From Paenibacillus sp. 37 (lineage in GTDB: Bacteria; Bacillota; Bacilli; Paenibacillales; Paenibacillaceae), in contig NZ_CP043761.1 in assembly GCF_008386395.1 (NCBI RefSeq), positions 4,960,001 through 5,024,000 of the forward strand: 64,000 bases of DNA, given 5' to 3'. Positions 9,276 through 17,480 of this stretch are shown here, piece by piece (position 1 is the first letter of the stretch; each line of letters opens with the position of its first letter). Below the pieces are notes generated by a model. That model was not told the origin of the DNA and did no database searches. It was given only the letters and a program-made list of their open reading frames with translations. Both the position numbers and the translations under genes were made by a program.

Positions 9276-9305
9276 AAACACCTCCTGACAAGTCAGAAGG
9301 TGTTT
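9276..9305 (-). terminator. Intrinsic terminator after yqeY
   Basis: Arms AAACACCT and AGGTGTTT with an inner CTGAC-AA-GTCAG stem; the minus strand continues into TTTTTT. It ends the rpsU-yqeY transcript. Confidence 0.85.
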
Positions 9306-9316
9306 ATTGATTTGCT

Positions 9317-9760
9317 TTATTGCAGAAATTGTTGAACTGCTTGATTTACCAGTTTGCCGTCCGCTTTGCCTTTAACTTTCGGCATAAGGGCCGCCATGAC
9401 TTTCCCCATCTCGGCTTTCGAAGAAGCACCGGTTTCCTGGATGGTCTGCTGTACAATAACTTTAATTTCTTCTTCGGTAAGCTGTGTGGGAAGGTACTGG
9501 ATGAGTACTTCAATTTCCGCTTTTGCATTTGCCGCGAGATCTTCACGGCCCGCTTTGTCAAATTCTTGGAGGGCATCTTTGCGCTGTTTGATTTCACGAC
9601 TCAGGATATCAAGCACTTCGTTGTCATCCAAATCTCTTTTCAAATCTATTTCAAGATTCTTGATCGTCGAACGAATCAACCGAATGTTGGAGAGTCTGAA
9701 CTTGTCCTTACTCTTCATCGCTTGCTTCATATCTTCGTTCAATCGTTCGCTAAGATTCAT
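9317..9760 (-). CDS. yqeY: GatB/YqeY domain-containing protein
   Basis: 147-residue helical protein of the YqeY family, resembling the tRNA-binding tail of the GatB subunit of the amidotransferase. The exact role is unknown but a tRNA-linked function is likely. Family features include the start MNLSERLNEDMKQAMK, the middle LSREIKQRKDALQEFDKAGR, and GKVMAALMPKVKGKADGKLVNQAV at the C-terminus. It follows rpsU by 15 bases, the conserved rpsU-yqeY pair. Confidence 0.95.
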   Translation of the reverse strand: MNLSERLNEDMKQAMKSKDKFRLSNIRLIRSTIKNLEIDLKRDLDDNEVLDILSREIKQRKDALQEFDKAGREDLAANAKAEIEVLIQYLPTQLTEEEIKVIVQQTIQETGASSKAEMGKVMAALMPKVKGKADGKLVNQAVQQFLQ

Positions 9761-9775
9761 GTAATTAAAATCCTC

Positions 9776-9949
9776 CTAAAACTTTCTCTTACGAGCAGCC
9801 TCGGACTTTTTCTTGCGCTTTACGCTTGGCTTCTCATAATGCTTACGTTTCTTCACCTCAGCCAATACGCCATCTTTAGCGATGGAGCGTTTAAAACGAC
9901 GAAGTGCAGCATCAATAGTCTCGTTTTTGCGAACTTTAGTTTCAGACAC
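9776..9949 (-). CDS. rpsU: 30S ribosomal protein S21
   Basis: Small basic subunit protein involved in mRNA binding and initiation. The GTG start at 9949 gives 57 residues ([20 protein letters not shown]...), the usual S21 length, ending in a Lys/Arg tail ([12 protein letters not shown]). A longer in-frame reading to 10003 is possible but lacks S21 similarity. GGAGGGA about 9 bases before the GTG decides the start. A strong sigma-A promoter is about 60 bases upstream. Confidence 0.97.
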   Translation of the reverse strand: MSETKVRKNETIDAALRRFKRSIAKDGVLAEVKKRKHYEKPSVKRKKKSEAARKRKF

Positions 9950-10008
9950 CAGTTTTCCCTCCCTCCGACCAGACCGTCCAAGAGCAATAACACGGTTCAT
10001 CATCTTAC

Positions 10009-10038
10009 ATTATAGGCGAAAGATAATAAAGGTGTCAA
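10009..10038 (-). promoter_or_regulatory. Sigma-A promoter of rpsU
   Basis: Minus strand TTGACA (10033-10038), 18 bases, TATAAT (10009-10014), both hexamers perfect. The start site should lie near 10000, about 50 bases before the rpsU GTG. Confidence 0.85.
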
Positions 10039-10181
10039 CCTCAATGTAATGATCACTTATTTGAATCCATTTTAAAACTCAAAGGTATTATGAAATGAAT
10101 TCATTATATAAGCATTTGGTCACACATTCGTGGATTTAATGCATATGACTAAATCCTCAATATTAGTACCCATTAGCTCGT

Positions 10182-10541
10182 TTATTTGTGAGAATCGGAC
10201 AGACTTGTCAACACTCCAAGTCTGGTACCACCCAACAAATGGTAATGCAGATGATGAACGGTTTGTTCTCCATCCTTACCACAATTGTTGATCAAGCGAT
10301 ATCCTGTTTCCTCCACGCCAAGACGCTTCGCCGCTTCTTGAGCAGCCAGATGAATCTCGCCGATCAATGGCAGATCTTCTGCAGTAACTTCATTCATGGA
10401 AGCAATATGTTTCTTCGGAATGACAAGAACATGTGTCGGTGCAGCGGGCTGGATGTCATGAAAAACGATAACATGGTCATTCTCCAGTACTTTATTGGAG
10501 GGAATGGTGCCCTCTACAATTTTGCAAAATAAGCAATCCAT
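10182..10541 (-). CDS. HIT family nucleotide hydrolase (HinT-like)
   Basis: Histidine-triad protein, probably a purine nucleoside phosphoramidase or AMP hydrolase. The 119-residue protein has CLFC at residues 3-6, the nucleotide-contacting HVLVIPKKHI, and the triad HLHYH with histidines at about 97, 99 and 101 after a QTV lead. This is the canonical length and layout of bacterial HinT. An AGGAGGG site precedes the ATG and a sigma-A-like promoter lies upstream. It is divergent from mccA and a single-gene unit on the minus strand. Confidence 0.95.
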   Translation of the reverse strand: MDCLFCKIVEGTIPSNKVLENDHVIVFHDIQPAAPTHVLVIPKKHIASMNEVTAEDLPLIGEIHLAAQEAAKRLGVEETGYRLINNCGKDGEQTVHHLHYHLLGGTRLGVLTSLSDSHK

Positions 10542-10584
10542 AGTTCATACCCTCCTTTGTATTCCAGTGTATGTATTCCCTTCT

Positions 10585-10614
10585 ATCATACTAGAAGTAA
10601 AAACCCACGTCCAA
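10585..10614 (-). promoter_or_regulatory. Sigma-A-like promoter of the HIT hydrolase gene
   Basis: Minus strand TTGGAC (10609-10614), 18 bases, TATGAT (10585-10590). The rest of the 304-base divergent region up to mccA (10615-10845) shows a short hairpin near 10673-10688 (ATCTATT / AATAGAT) but no riboswitch I can recognise. Confidence 0.55.
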
Positions 10615-10845
10615 TCTCTAGACACACAACCAGGCATTCCAGGTCAACTCTCCATTCCCCTGCCTTTCAGTGATCTATTTCAATAGATTGCAGGTGATGA
10701 GACAACAATTAGGAATTCATCATAATCAGTCATATATAGAGGTATGTATTACAGACCATTTTATCGAAATATGATTTTAACACGCACCTTTCCCAAGTAA
10801 ACCAATATGTATAGTTAATAAACTCCAAAAAGGAGATTGGTTAAT

Positions 10846-11769
10846 TTGACCGTTTATCAACATGTACAGGAACTTATAGGTAATACACCTCTGCTTGAAT
10901 TAACTCGTTTTCCATTACCGGAAGGAATCCGCCTATTCGCCAAGCTGGAATTCATGAATCCCGGAGGAAGTGTGAAAGACCGGATCGGCAAGTTTTTATT
11001 GGAGAAGGCCTTGGCACGAGGAGATGTTAAGCCAGGTGGAACGGTGATCGAAGCTACCGCAGGCAACACAGGAATTGGTCTTGCAATAGCGGCTGTAGGC
11101 CTGAATTTAAAGGTCATTTTCACCGTACCTCAGAAGTTCAGCGTTGAGAAGCAGCAGTTGATGAAAGCCCTTGGAGCTACGGTCGTGAACACACCCACAT
11201 CCGAAGGAATCACCGGTGCCATACGCAAGGCGGAATCGCTGGCCAAAGAAATACCGGATTCGTATATTCCAGGTCAGTTCTCCAATGCGGATAATCCACT
11301 CGCACATTATGAACATCTGGGCCCTGAGATTTGGCGTGATCTGAACGGGCAGGTGGATGTATATATCGCCGGAGCTGGGTCTGGCGGAACTTTCATGGGA
11401 GTATCTCGCTATTTGAAGGAGCAAAATTCGTTAATCAAAACATGTATCGTAGAACCCGAAGGTTCAATTCTCGCAGGAGGTCCCTCGGGACCTCATCGTA
11501 CAGAAGGAATAGGAGTCGAAACGTTATCTCCTTTTATGGATGTGAATTATTTTGATGCCATTCATACGATCTCAGATGAAGATGCCTTTGAACGAGTCAA
11601 GGATCTAGCCTTGTTGGAAGGCTTACTGGTAGGAAGTTCCTCAGGTGCAGCTATGCAAGCCGCATTAAACGAAGCTGTTCACGCAGCTCCCGGAAGTAAC
11701 ATCGTCGTTATTTTCCCGGATAGCAGCGAACGGTATTTAAGCCAAAATATCTATAATGGAGGACAATGA
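10846..11769 (+). CDS. mccA: O-acetylserine-dependent cystathionine beta-synthase / cysteine synthase family
   Basis: PLP enzyme of the cysteine synthase fold. Paired with mccB it probably condenses O-acetylserine or serine with homocysteine to cystathionine, the first step of methionine-to-cysteine conversion. The PLP lysine is in GGSVKDRIG (about K44), and the phosphate and substrate loops EATAGNTGIG and GTFMGVSRYL are present; the end is GSSSGAAMQA. The TTG at 10846 (MTVYQHVQELIGNTPLLE, 307 residues) is preferred because AAGGAG lies 10 bases upstream; an earlier TTG at 10837 is too close to that site. One base separates it from mccB. A simple O-acetylserine sulfhydrylase (CysK) is the alternative. 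Confidence 0.9.
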   Translation: MTVYQHVQELIGNTPLLELTRFPLPEGIRLFAKLEFMNPGGSVKDRIGKFLLEKALARGDVKPGGTVIEATAGNTGIGLAIAAVGLNLKVIFTVPQKFSVEKQQLMKALGATVVNTPTSEGITGAIRKAESLAKEIPDSYIPGQFSNADNPLAHYEHLGPEIWRDLNGQVDVYIAGAGSGGTFMGVSRYLKEQNSLIKTCIVEPEGSILAGGPSGPHRTEGIGVETLSPFMDVNYFDAIHTISDEDAFERVKDLALLEGLLVGSSSGAAMQAALNEAVHAAPGSNIVVIFPDSSERYLSQNIYNGGQ

Positions 11770-11770
11770 A

Positions 11771-12904
11771 ATGAGACCAAAAACCAAGCTGATTCATGCA
11801 GGTATTGTTGGTGATCCACACACTGGAGCAGTGAGTGTACCGATCTATCAAGTAAGCACGTATGAGCAGGAATCGGTTGGCGTACACAAAGGATACGAGT
11901 ATTCACGAACAGGTAACCCTACCCGTCATGCGTTGGAAGAAGTCATTAAAGAGCTGGAGGATGGCGTTCGAGGTTTTGCTTTTAGTTCAGGCATGGCTGC
12001 AATTCACGCTGTACTGTCTCTGCTGAAAACTGGAGATCACGTCATTCTGACGGATGACGTATACGGCGGGACTTATCGCATTTTCATCAAGGTGCTGAAT
12101 CGTCTGGGGATCGAGTCTACCTTTGTAGATACTACCTCACTACAAGCACTGGAGCAGGCTTTGCAACCCAATACAAAGGCCATTTATGTAGAAACACCTA
12201 CTAATCCTTTACTCAAGGTCACTGATATTGCTGCTGTAGCGAAATGGTCAAAGCAACATGAATTGTTATTCATTGTGGACAACACGTTTAGTACGCCTTA
12301 TTGGCAGACTCCGCTGGCTCTGGGGGCAGATATTGTACTGCATTCTGCAACGAAATATATCGGTGGTCATAGTGATGTCGTGGCAGGACTTGCGGTTGTC
12401 AACAGCGAGCAACTTGGGGAAGATCTGCATTTTATTCAAAATGCAATTGGCGCAATCCTGGGACCTATGGATTCCTGGCTGTTAATGCGAGGTCTTAAAA
12501 CATTGGGATTGCGGATGGAAGCGCAAGAACGCAATACAGAGCAGCTTGTGACATTTTTAAATCAGCATCCAACAGTGAGCAAAGTCTATTATCCCGGGTT
12601 GCCCGACCATCCACAGCACAAGCTCGCTTCCACGCAAGCGAGGGGTTATGGCGGTATGGTTTCCTTTGATGTAGGCAGTGCTGAAAAAGTAGATGACGTG
12701 TTAAGCAAAGTTCGTTATTTCACATTGGCTGAAAGTCTGGGCGCGGTGGAAAGTTTAATTTCTGTACCTGCCCGAATGACACATGCTTCCATTCCCTATG
12801 AACGTCGGCAAGAATTGGGGATCACGGACGGTTTGATTCGCATCTCCGTTGGGATCGAGGATGTTGAAGACTTACTTGAGGATTTGAAATTTGCATTAAG
12901 TTGA
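11771..12904 (+). CDS. mccB: Cystathionine gamma-lyase / gamma-synthase family PLP enzyme
   Basis: Cys/Met metabolism PLP enzyme. With mccA it probably cleaves cystathionine to cysteine, 2-oxobutyrate and ammonia (reverse transsulfuration). Family landmarks in the 377-residue protein are YEYSRTGNPTR, FSSGMAAIHA, the PLP lysine in HSATKYIGGH (about K195), and the C-terminal SLGAVESLISVPARMTH. The ATG at 11771 has GGAGG eight bases upstream, inside the end of mccA, indicating a coupled operon. Sequence alone cannot fully separate lyase from synthase (MetI-type); the mccA partner favours the lyase. Confidence 0.9.
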   Translation: MRPKTKLIHAGIVGDPHTGAVSVPIYQVSTYEQESVGVHKGYEYSRTGNPTRHALEEVIKELEDGVRGFAFSSGMAAIHAVLSLLKTGDHVILTDDVYGGTYRIFIKVLNRLGIESTFVDTTSLQALEQALQPNTKAIYVETPTNPLLKVTDIAAVAKWSKQHELLFIVDNTFSTPYWQTPLALGADIVLHSATKYIGGHSDVVAGLAVVNSEQLGEDLHFIQNAIGAILGPMDSWLLMRGLKTLGLRMEAQERNTEQLVTFLNQHPTVSKVYYPGLPDHPQHKLASTQARGYGGMVSFDVGSAEKVDDVLSKVRYFTLAESLGAVESLISVPARMTHASIPYERRQELGITDGLIRISVGIEDVEDLLEDLKFALS

Positions 12905-12956
12905 GGGCATTTTGAAGTCCATGCTGGTTTGTCGTCGATCTTATACTAATTAGGTT

Positions 12957-13009
12957 CCAAAAGGTCATACCTTACAGAAGTTCGCTTCTGCACAGGCATG
13001 ACCTTTTGG
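12957..13009 (+). terminator. Strong stem-loop after mccB, probable terminator
   Basis: Twelve-base arms CCAAAAGGTCAT and ATGACCTTTTGG enclose a second hairpin CAGAAG-TTCG-CTTCTG with a stable UUCG loop. No good U-tract follows, so termination efficiency is uncertain; it may act mainly as an mRNA 3' stabiliser. The rest of the gap to 13215 holds nothing I can identify. Confidence 0.5.
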
Positions 13010-13215
13010 ATGTTCGTATGTTGCCAGTTGTATTGCAATGACTGTTGCGATACATCAGGCTGAGACTCCGTATGTGATAAGACCTCTCTATCTCATGCTG
13101 TACGGTACCATGAATGAAACATCCATCCTCAGCTTGATATTTTCAAGATTTTCATAGGATGCCCATAGGGTACATAAGAATGTTTCACTTGCAGTTATGA
13201 ATGTTTTTTCTAATT

Positions 13216-13560
13216 TCAATAGTACGGTAAAAGGGTTAACGCTGTAAGCGCAAATAACGGGAGCACCAGTCGGTTAAAACGTCTACGGCCATAACCATAA
13301 TACGGATAAGGCGTAGGGTAGCCGTAACCTGGATAAAATCCGCGAGTATGACCTATTGGATAGTTCCCTCCAGGCATTGCATTTGGAGCCCAGTTCGCAT
13401 GATTCACCATGGCTTCCGGTCCAACGGGAACAGCCAGGTAGATCATTTCGTCATCCACATTTTCCATAATGCCATCGTAGTGCATACCGTCATTCATCTG
13501 TACACATACATAACGGTGCATGTGTTCCTTGCATATTTTCTTCGCTTCCACTTTTTCCAC
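13216..13560 (-). CDS. Small protein with LSm-like N-terminus and hydrophobic C-terminal anchor
   Basis: Not a named family to me. The 114-residue product starts at GTG 13560, with GGGAGG 9 bases upstream. Residues about 15-45 (RYVCVQMNDGMHYDGIMENVDDEMIYLAV) read like the Sm1 fold of Hfq/LSm-type proteins: a beta strand, NDG turn, G-x-I-x-x-V-D-D-E-x-I-x-L. Next come a Gly/Pro/Tyr-rich stretch (GFYPGYGYPTPYPYYGYGRRR) and a hydrophobic end (LVLPLFALTALTLLPYY) that may be a membrane anchor. Tyr/Gly/Pro-rich tails are also frequent in spore-coat-associated proteins. A folded RNA element ending in a U-tract lies about 70 bases upstream. Function is unknown. Confidence 0.7.
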   Translation of the reverse strand: MEKVEAKKICKEHMHRYVCVQMNDGMHYDGIMENVDDEMIYLAVPVGPEAMVNHANWAPNAMPGGNYPIGHTRGFYPGYGYPTPYPYYGYGRRRFNRLVLPLFALTALTLLPYY

Positions 13561-13630
13561 TTGCCAACGCCTCCCTGATTCTGCTCTTGATCACCTTTTC
13601 ATGGTATTCAGAACTGGGCGAATTGACACT

Positions 13631-13745
13631 ACTGACGAGAAAACACAAAAAAAAGAAGCACCCCGTGAGCGGCTTCCTTGGAAGGCTGCTGCGCGGACAT
13701 CTATTCAGGAAACGTCCTGATCAGATGTCCACCGGGGTACTTAAA
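13631..13745 (-). ncRNA. Structured RNA element with intrinsic terminator (small RNA or leader attenuator)
   Basis: Read on the minus strand, a 10-base closing stem (AAGTACCCCG with CGGGGTGCTT, one G-U pair) encloses two hairpins. The first is GGACATCT..TCAGGA-CGTT-TCCTGA..AGATGTCC, 14 base pairs with a small internal loop. The second has arms AGCAGCCTTCC and GGAAGCCGCT. A run of eight or nine T follows the closing stem directly. This is a compact three-way junction that ends as a terminator. A TATAAT at 13818-13823 could be its -10 box, though no good -35 sits at normal distance. It lies about 70 bases upstream of the LSm-like gene (13560). I could not match it to a known riboswitch or RNA class. 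Confidence 0.6.
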
Positions 13746-13863
13746 ACAAGTTTGTCGGCTTAACTGTAGTATAACAGCGGGATGAACCTGTATCTGTGAT
13801 GTAACTCACTCCGCTATATTATAAAAGCAAGAAAAGAAATATTTTTACAAAAATAATATTCCG

Positions 13864-14001
13864 TAATAGTACGTGTTTAAAAAGGGCGGTTTTCAGTACC
13901 AAAAAGACGCTTATTTCGGCTGAATTCCATATTCGATGTTGATGATGCCGCTAGGCACCATTCGTAATCAAAAGCGGACTTTTTGAACAACCTCTAATAT
14001 T
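13864..14001 (+). repeat. Family 1 interspersed element, copy 2 (short form, about 138 bp)
   Basis: Inverted copy of the element at 832-1024. The ends are TGTTTAAAAAG (13874 onward) and the complement of TGTTCAAAAAG (about 13978-13988), each with a TAATA motif further out. It lacks the internal segment present in copy 1. Its internal hairpin reads ATGGTGCC-TAGC-GGCATCAT on the minus strand, and remains fully paired despite changes relative to copy 1. It lies between sbcC and the structured RNA element. Confidence 0.68.
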
Positions 14002-14060
14002 CATTTTGCATGGACTATTAGAGGCGCTTCTATGATCTATATTGCTTACACATTTGCCCT

Positions 14061-17000
14061 CTACAGAGTCTCCAAGACCACACGTGAGCCGTTTCCGGCC
14101 TCCCCTGCCGGAATTACCACAAGTTTGCGCGGCAAGCGTGCACGCAGTTCAGGCACGTGACTGATTACACCAACAGCCAATCGGTCGTCATGCAACTTTT
14201 CCAAAGATGTAATGACGGTATCCAACAGTTCAGGATCAAGGGTACCAAACCCTTCATCCAGGAAGAAGAATTGAAGTGGGTACTGACCTCGCAGCTGAAT
14301 CTGGGCCGACAGTGCCAAGGCCAGTGACAACGAAGTCAAAAACGTCTCGCCACCGGATAACGTCGATACCGGTCGTTTGACTCCTCCGTTGGCATCATCA
14401 CAGATCACAAAACCACCACCGGAATCCACCTCCAGTGAATAACGTTGTTTGGTCAGGAAGCGCAGACGCTGAGATGCCGCATGACTGACCTGCATCAGTT
14501 GTTCCTCTGCAATATATTCAACAAATGCATTACCTCTGAATGCGGATTGAAGTTTGCTGAGCAGTTCGCCTTGACGGCTGACCTCCAACCTCTTGTTCTC
14601 CAGTTCGGTCCAGCGAACATGTCGCTGCTCCACATCCTCCAGATCACGTTCTGCACGTGCTTTCGCACGTAGGGCAGTCTCATCCTGAGCCCGGACCTGC
14701 TGCAAACGTTCAGTGCAGGCTAACCACTGCTCCTCCGATACAACTGCACCACCCAGCTTTTGTTCCAGTTCACGCAATTGGGATGCCAATTCACGCTCAC
14801 GTTCACGGTGCTGCTGGATCTCGCCCGCCAGTCGTTCCGCTTCCTGGGAAGGTATCGCCGCGGACACAACGGCATCATCCGAGTCGAACGGGGATTGTTC
14901 CAGCAATTGATTCCACCGTTCCTGTGCCTGTTGCAGATGCTCTGTTGCCGAGGCGGCAGCCTGCTGAGCCATGACATCTTTCTTGGCTGATTCCTGCTTC
15001 AGATGATCCGCTTCTTTGAAGCGTTGTGCCGACTCCGCAGCTTCTTTCCGCAGTCCATCCAGACGAGCCTGAGCCGCAGCAATCAGGTCTTCTACCCGCT
15101 GCTGCCCAACCCACTGGCGCAAGCGTTCTTCTTTCTCGGCGAGCAGTTTGTTATTGCCCTGCCACTGCGTTTGCCACTGGATCAGTTGTTTGTCCAATTC
15201 CACCAGCTTCTGCTGAAGCGATTGAATGATCTGATCTTTTTCCTCAAGGAATGTCACGCTTTTATTCAGACGTTCCTTGATGTCTTCGGCGCGCGCATCG
15301 CGCTCCTGCATCGCCTGATAGAGGGCCTTGGCCTCCTCCTGAGCGATGCCCGGCAGTTCCGCGGTCCAGCGGCCCTGCAAGGCAGCCGCTGCGGCCTCGC
15401 TCTCGGCCAGCTTGCGCTCCGCCTGGGCGAGCCCGGCACGGCCGGCCTCTTGCGCAGCTGCCGTTTCCATGCGGCGCTGCTGCGCGCCCACAGCCGCCTG
15501 CTGCAACGCGGCGGCTTCGGCCTGGAGCGGCGCTGCTGCGGCAGCCAGCGCCTGCGCGGCTTCGCGCAGCGCAGCGGCACGCGATGCCCAGCCTGCCGGG
15601 GAGCGCCCGTGTTCGGGCGACCCGGCGGGCTCGGGCTCCGCTGCCGCAGGCGCGGCCTCGGCTGCGGCCGGAGCATCGCCGGCCGCAGCGCCAAGCTGCG
15701 TCAGCAGGCTGCGACGTTCGTGCAGCTGCTGGCGCAGCCCAAAGCGCAGCTCCTGCAGCTCCGCGTGCAGGCTGCGCAGCAGTTCCAGGTCCGCATCGCC
15801 TGCGTGCGGACCTTCTCCCGTCGGCGCAGCCGGGAGTGGGTGATGCGGCGAGCCGCACACCGGGCATGGCTCGCCATCGCGCAGCTCGGCGCGCAAGGCG
15901 GAGGACAGCCGGTGCAGCTCCTGCTCACGCATTGTGCCACGCAGCTGTTCCTCCGCAAGGGCCAGCAAGCTTTGTTCCCGGCTAATATCCTGCTCACAGG
16001 CAAGCAAGGCCTCAAGACCTGCTGACGCCTGTTCTACCAGATGCTGACGCTGATCACTCAGGCGTTTTTCTTCTTCAGCCGCCGCCTTCAGCTTGTCGGC
16101 TCCCTGTTCTGCCGACTGCTTATAGGCTTGCATGTCAGCCTTGTTTTGCTGTAATTGCTCCGTAGCAGTATCGACACGATGCTTCAGTTCAAGCGCAGCC
16201 TGAAGTTGTCTGCGTTCCTCTGACTTCACCTCATTCGGCTTGAGGCTCTCTTGTAGTTCCTCACGCCGTTTGCGCCCGCGCTGCTGCAGCTCCTTTTCTT
16301 TCTCAAGTTGCTGTCCCAGCGCAGTCTGTTCGCCCTGCCCCTGTTCCAGTAACTGAGCAAGGCGCGAGCAATCGGCTTGAAGCCCGTCCCGTTCCCGTTG
16401 CAGCTCTTTCGCTTGTTCGAGCTGCTCCAGACGCAGCAAAAGTTTCGGTTCTTCCTCAGTCATTTGCTTACGCGCCGCCTCGGCCTTCTCCGCTTCCTGA
16501 ACAGCCAGACGCTCATGTTCCAGTGCTTGCTGATGAGCTGTCTCCGCGGTATCCTGCCGCTGCTTCTGTGTAGCCTTGGCATCTCGAACCGTCTGCAGCG
16601 CAGGCAGTATTGCATCTGCCGCAACGGATTGTTTCAGGCGTTGTTCGCCTGCCTCTATCTGTGGTTCCAGTGCTTTCAGCTTCTGCTGTTCATCCATCCG
16701 GGCCTGCCGTTCGTTACTTAACTCACGAATTCTGCCCAGCTGTTCAGCTTCCTTCGCAGCTTCATCCAGCGCTTTGCGGGACGATTCAGACTGCTGAACA
16801 GCGGTTTGAAGAAGACGTTTCGTTTCTTCCAGCGTCTCCTTGCTGGCATTGCCCAGTCCCTGTTGCTCCGCAGCAAGAGATTGGTGAACCATATCATTAT
16901 CCTTGACCCGCCGGCTTAATTTGATGGCTAACTGGTCCCCATATTTCTCCAGATGGAATAATCGTTGCAGCATCTGGCGACGTTCACTGCCTTTGAGTGA

Positions 17001-17480
17001 CAAAAACTCGGCAAACTTCCCTTGCGGAAGCACCACTGCCCGTGTAAAATCATCCATCTTCAAACCGATCACATCTTCAACACAGCGATTCACATCTGCC
17101 AATTTGTCGGCAAGTACCTGTTCTTCGCCATTAACCGTCTCTATGAATTTGCTGATCGTGTTACTCACCGACACTTCATTATTTCGTTTGAAACGTCGCT
17201 CTACACGAAATCTTCGAGTCCCCTCTGCCGACATCAGTTCAAATGTAAAAGCAACCGACAACGAATCCTCTGCATGGTTCATAATGCCTTGCGTCCCATT
17301 CACCGCACGTTCCACTTTTCCGTACATGGCGAGTGTGATGGCATCGAGCAAGGAAGATTTACCACTACCCGTTGGACCGAAAATACCGAATAGTCCCGTC
17401 TCCGTCAGCACGGTAAAATCAATCTCCTGCATCTCCCGATAACTTTGCAGTCCGGCAACCTTTAATAGAATTGGCTTCAT
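14061..17480 (-). CDS. sbcC: Exonuclease subunit SbcC (Rad50-like)
   Basis: ATPase and coiled-coil subunit of the SbcCD nuclease, which opens DNA hairpins and processes blocked ends. The 1139-residue protein has Walker A GPTGSGKS (35-42), long coiled coils (about 180-500 and 720-980), the zinc hook CPVCG near residue 536, an ABC signature (STLSGGETFLTSLSL) and Walker B FFFLDEGFGTLD near the C-terminus. The start overlaps sbcD by four bases (ATGA). Odd feature: roughly residues 545-725 (DNA about 15300-15850) are extremely Ala-rich and the DNA is far more GC-rich than its surroundings, just after the hook. Confidence 0.96.
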   Translation of the reverse strand: MKPILLKVAGLQSYREMQEIDFTVLTETGLFGIFGPTGSGKSSLLDAITLAMYGKVERAVNGTQGIMNHAEDSLSVAFTFELMSAEGTRRFRVERRFKRNNEVSVSNTISKFIETVNGEEQVLADKLADVNRCVEDVIGLKMDDFTRAVVLPQGKFAEFLSLKGSERRQMLQRLFHLEKYGDQLAIKLSRRVKDNDMVHQSLAAEQQGLGNASKETLEETKRLLQTAVQQSESSRKALDEAAKEAEQLGRIRELSNERQARMDEQQKLKALEPQIEAGEQRLKQSVAADAILPALQTVRDAKATQKQRQDTAETAHQQALEHERLAVQEAEKAEAARKQMTEEEPKLLLRLEQLEQAKELQRERDGLQADCSRLAQLLEQGQGEQTALGQQLEKEKELQQRGRKRREELQESLKPNEVKSEERRQLQAALELKHRVDTATEQLQQNKADMQAYKQSAEQGADKLKAAAEEEKRLSDQRQHLVEQASAGLEALLACEQDISREQSLLALAEEQLRGTMREQELHRLSSALRAELRDGEPCPVCGSPHHPLPAAPTGEGPHAGDADLELLRSLHAELQELRFGLRQQLHERRSLLTQLGAAAGDAPAAAEAAPAAAEPEPAGSPEHGRSPAGWASRAAALREAAQALAAAAAPLQAEAAALQQAAVGAQQRRMETAAAQEAGRAGLAQAERKLAESEAAAAALQGRWTAELPGIAQEEAKALYQAMQERDARAEDIKERLNKSVTFLEEKDQIIQSLQQKLVELDKQLIQWQTQWQGNNKLLAEKEERLRQWVGQQRVEDLIAAAQARLDGLRKEAAESAQRFKEADHLKQESAKKDVMAQQAAASATEHLQQAQERWNQLLEQSPFDSDDAVVSAAIPSQEAERLAGEIQQHRERERELASQLRELEQKLGGAVVSEEQWLACTERLQQVRAQDETALRAKARAERDLEDVEQRHVRWTELENKRLEVSRQGELLSKLQSAFRGNAFVEYIAEEQLMQVSHAASQRLRFLTKQRYSLEVDSGGGFVICDDANGGVKRPVSTLSGGETFLTSLSLALALSAQIQLRGQYPLQFFFLDEGFGTLDPELLDTVITSLEKLHDDRLAVGVISHVPELRARLPRKLVVIPAGEAGNGSRVVLETL

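Noticed and set aside
10680..10720. AATTAGGAATTC upstream of mccA as a CymR (cysteine regulator) site
   Set aside because: Only the right half resembles the B. subtilis consensus; the left half (TAAWNC) is absent. I do not claim it as an operator.
10542..10845. S-box or T-box riboswitch before mccA-mccB
   Set aside because: No T-box sequence, no SAM-riboswitch core and no terminator in the gap; only a short AT-rich hairpin.
15262..15867. Long GC-rich reading frames on both strands inside sbcC
   Set aside because: They exist because the Ala-rich stretch is GC-rich and lacks stop codons in all frames; the sbcC frame carries the conserved zinc hook and coiled coil, the others show no family pattern or ribosome-binding site.
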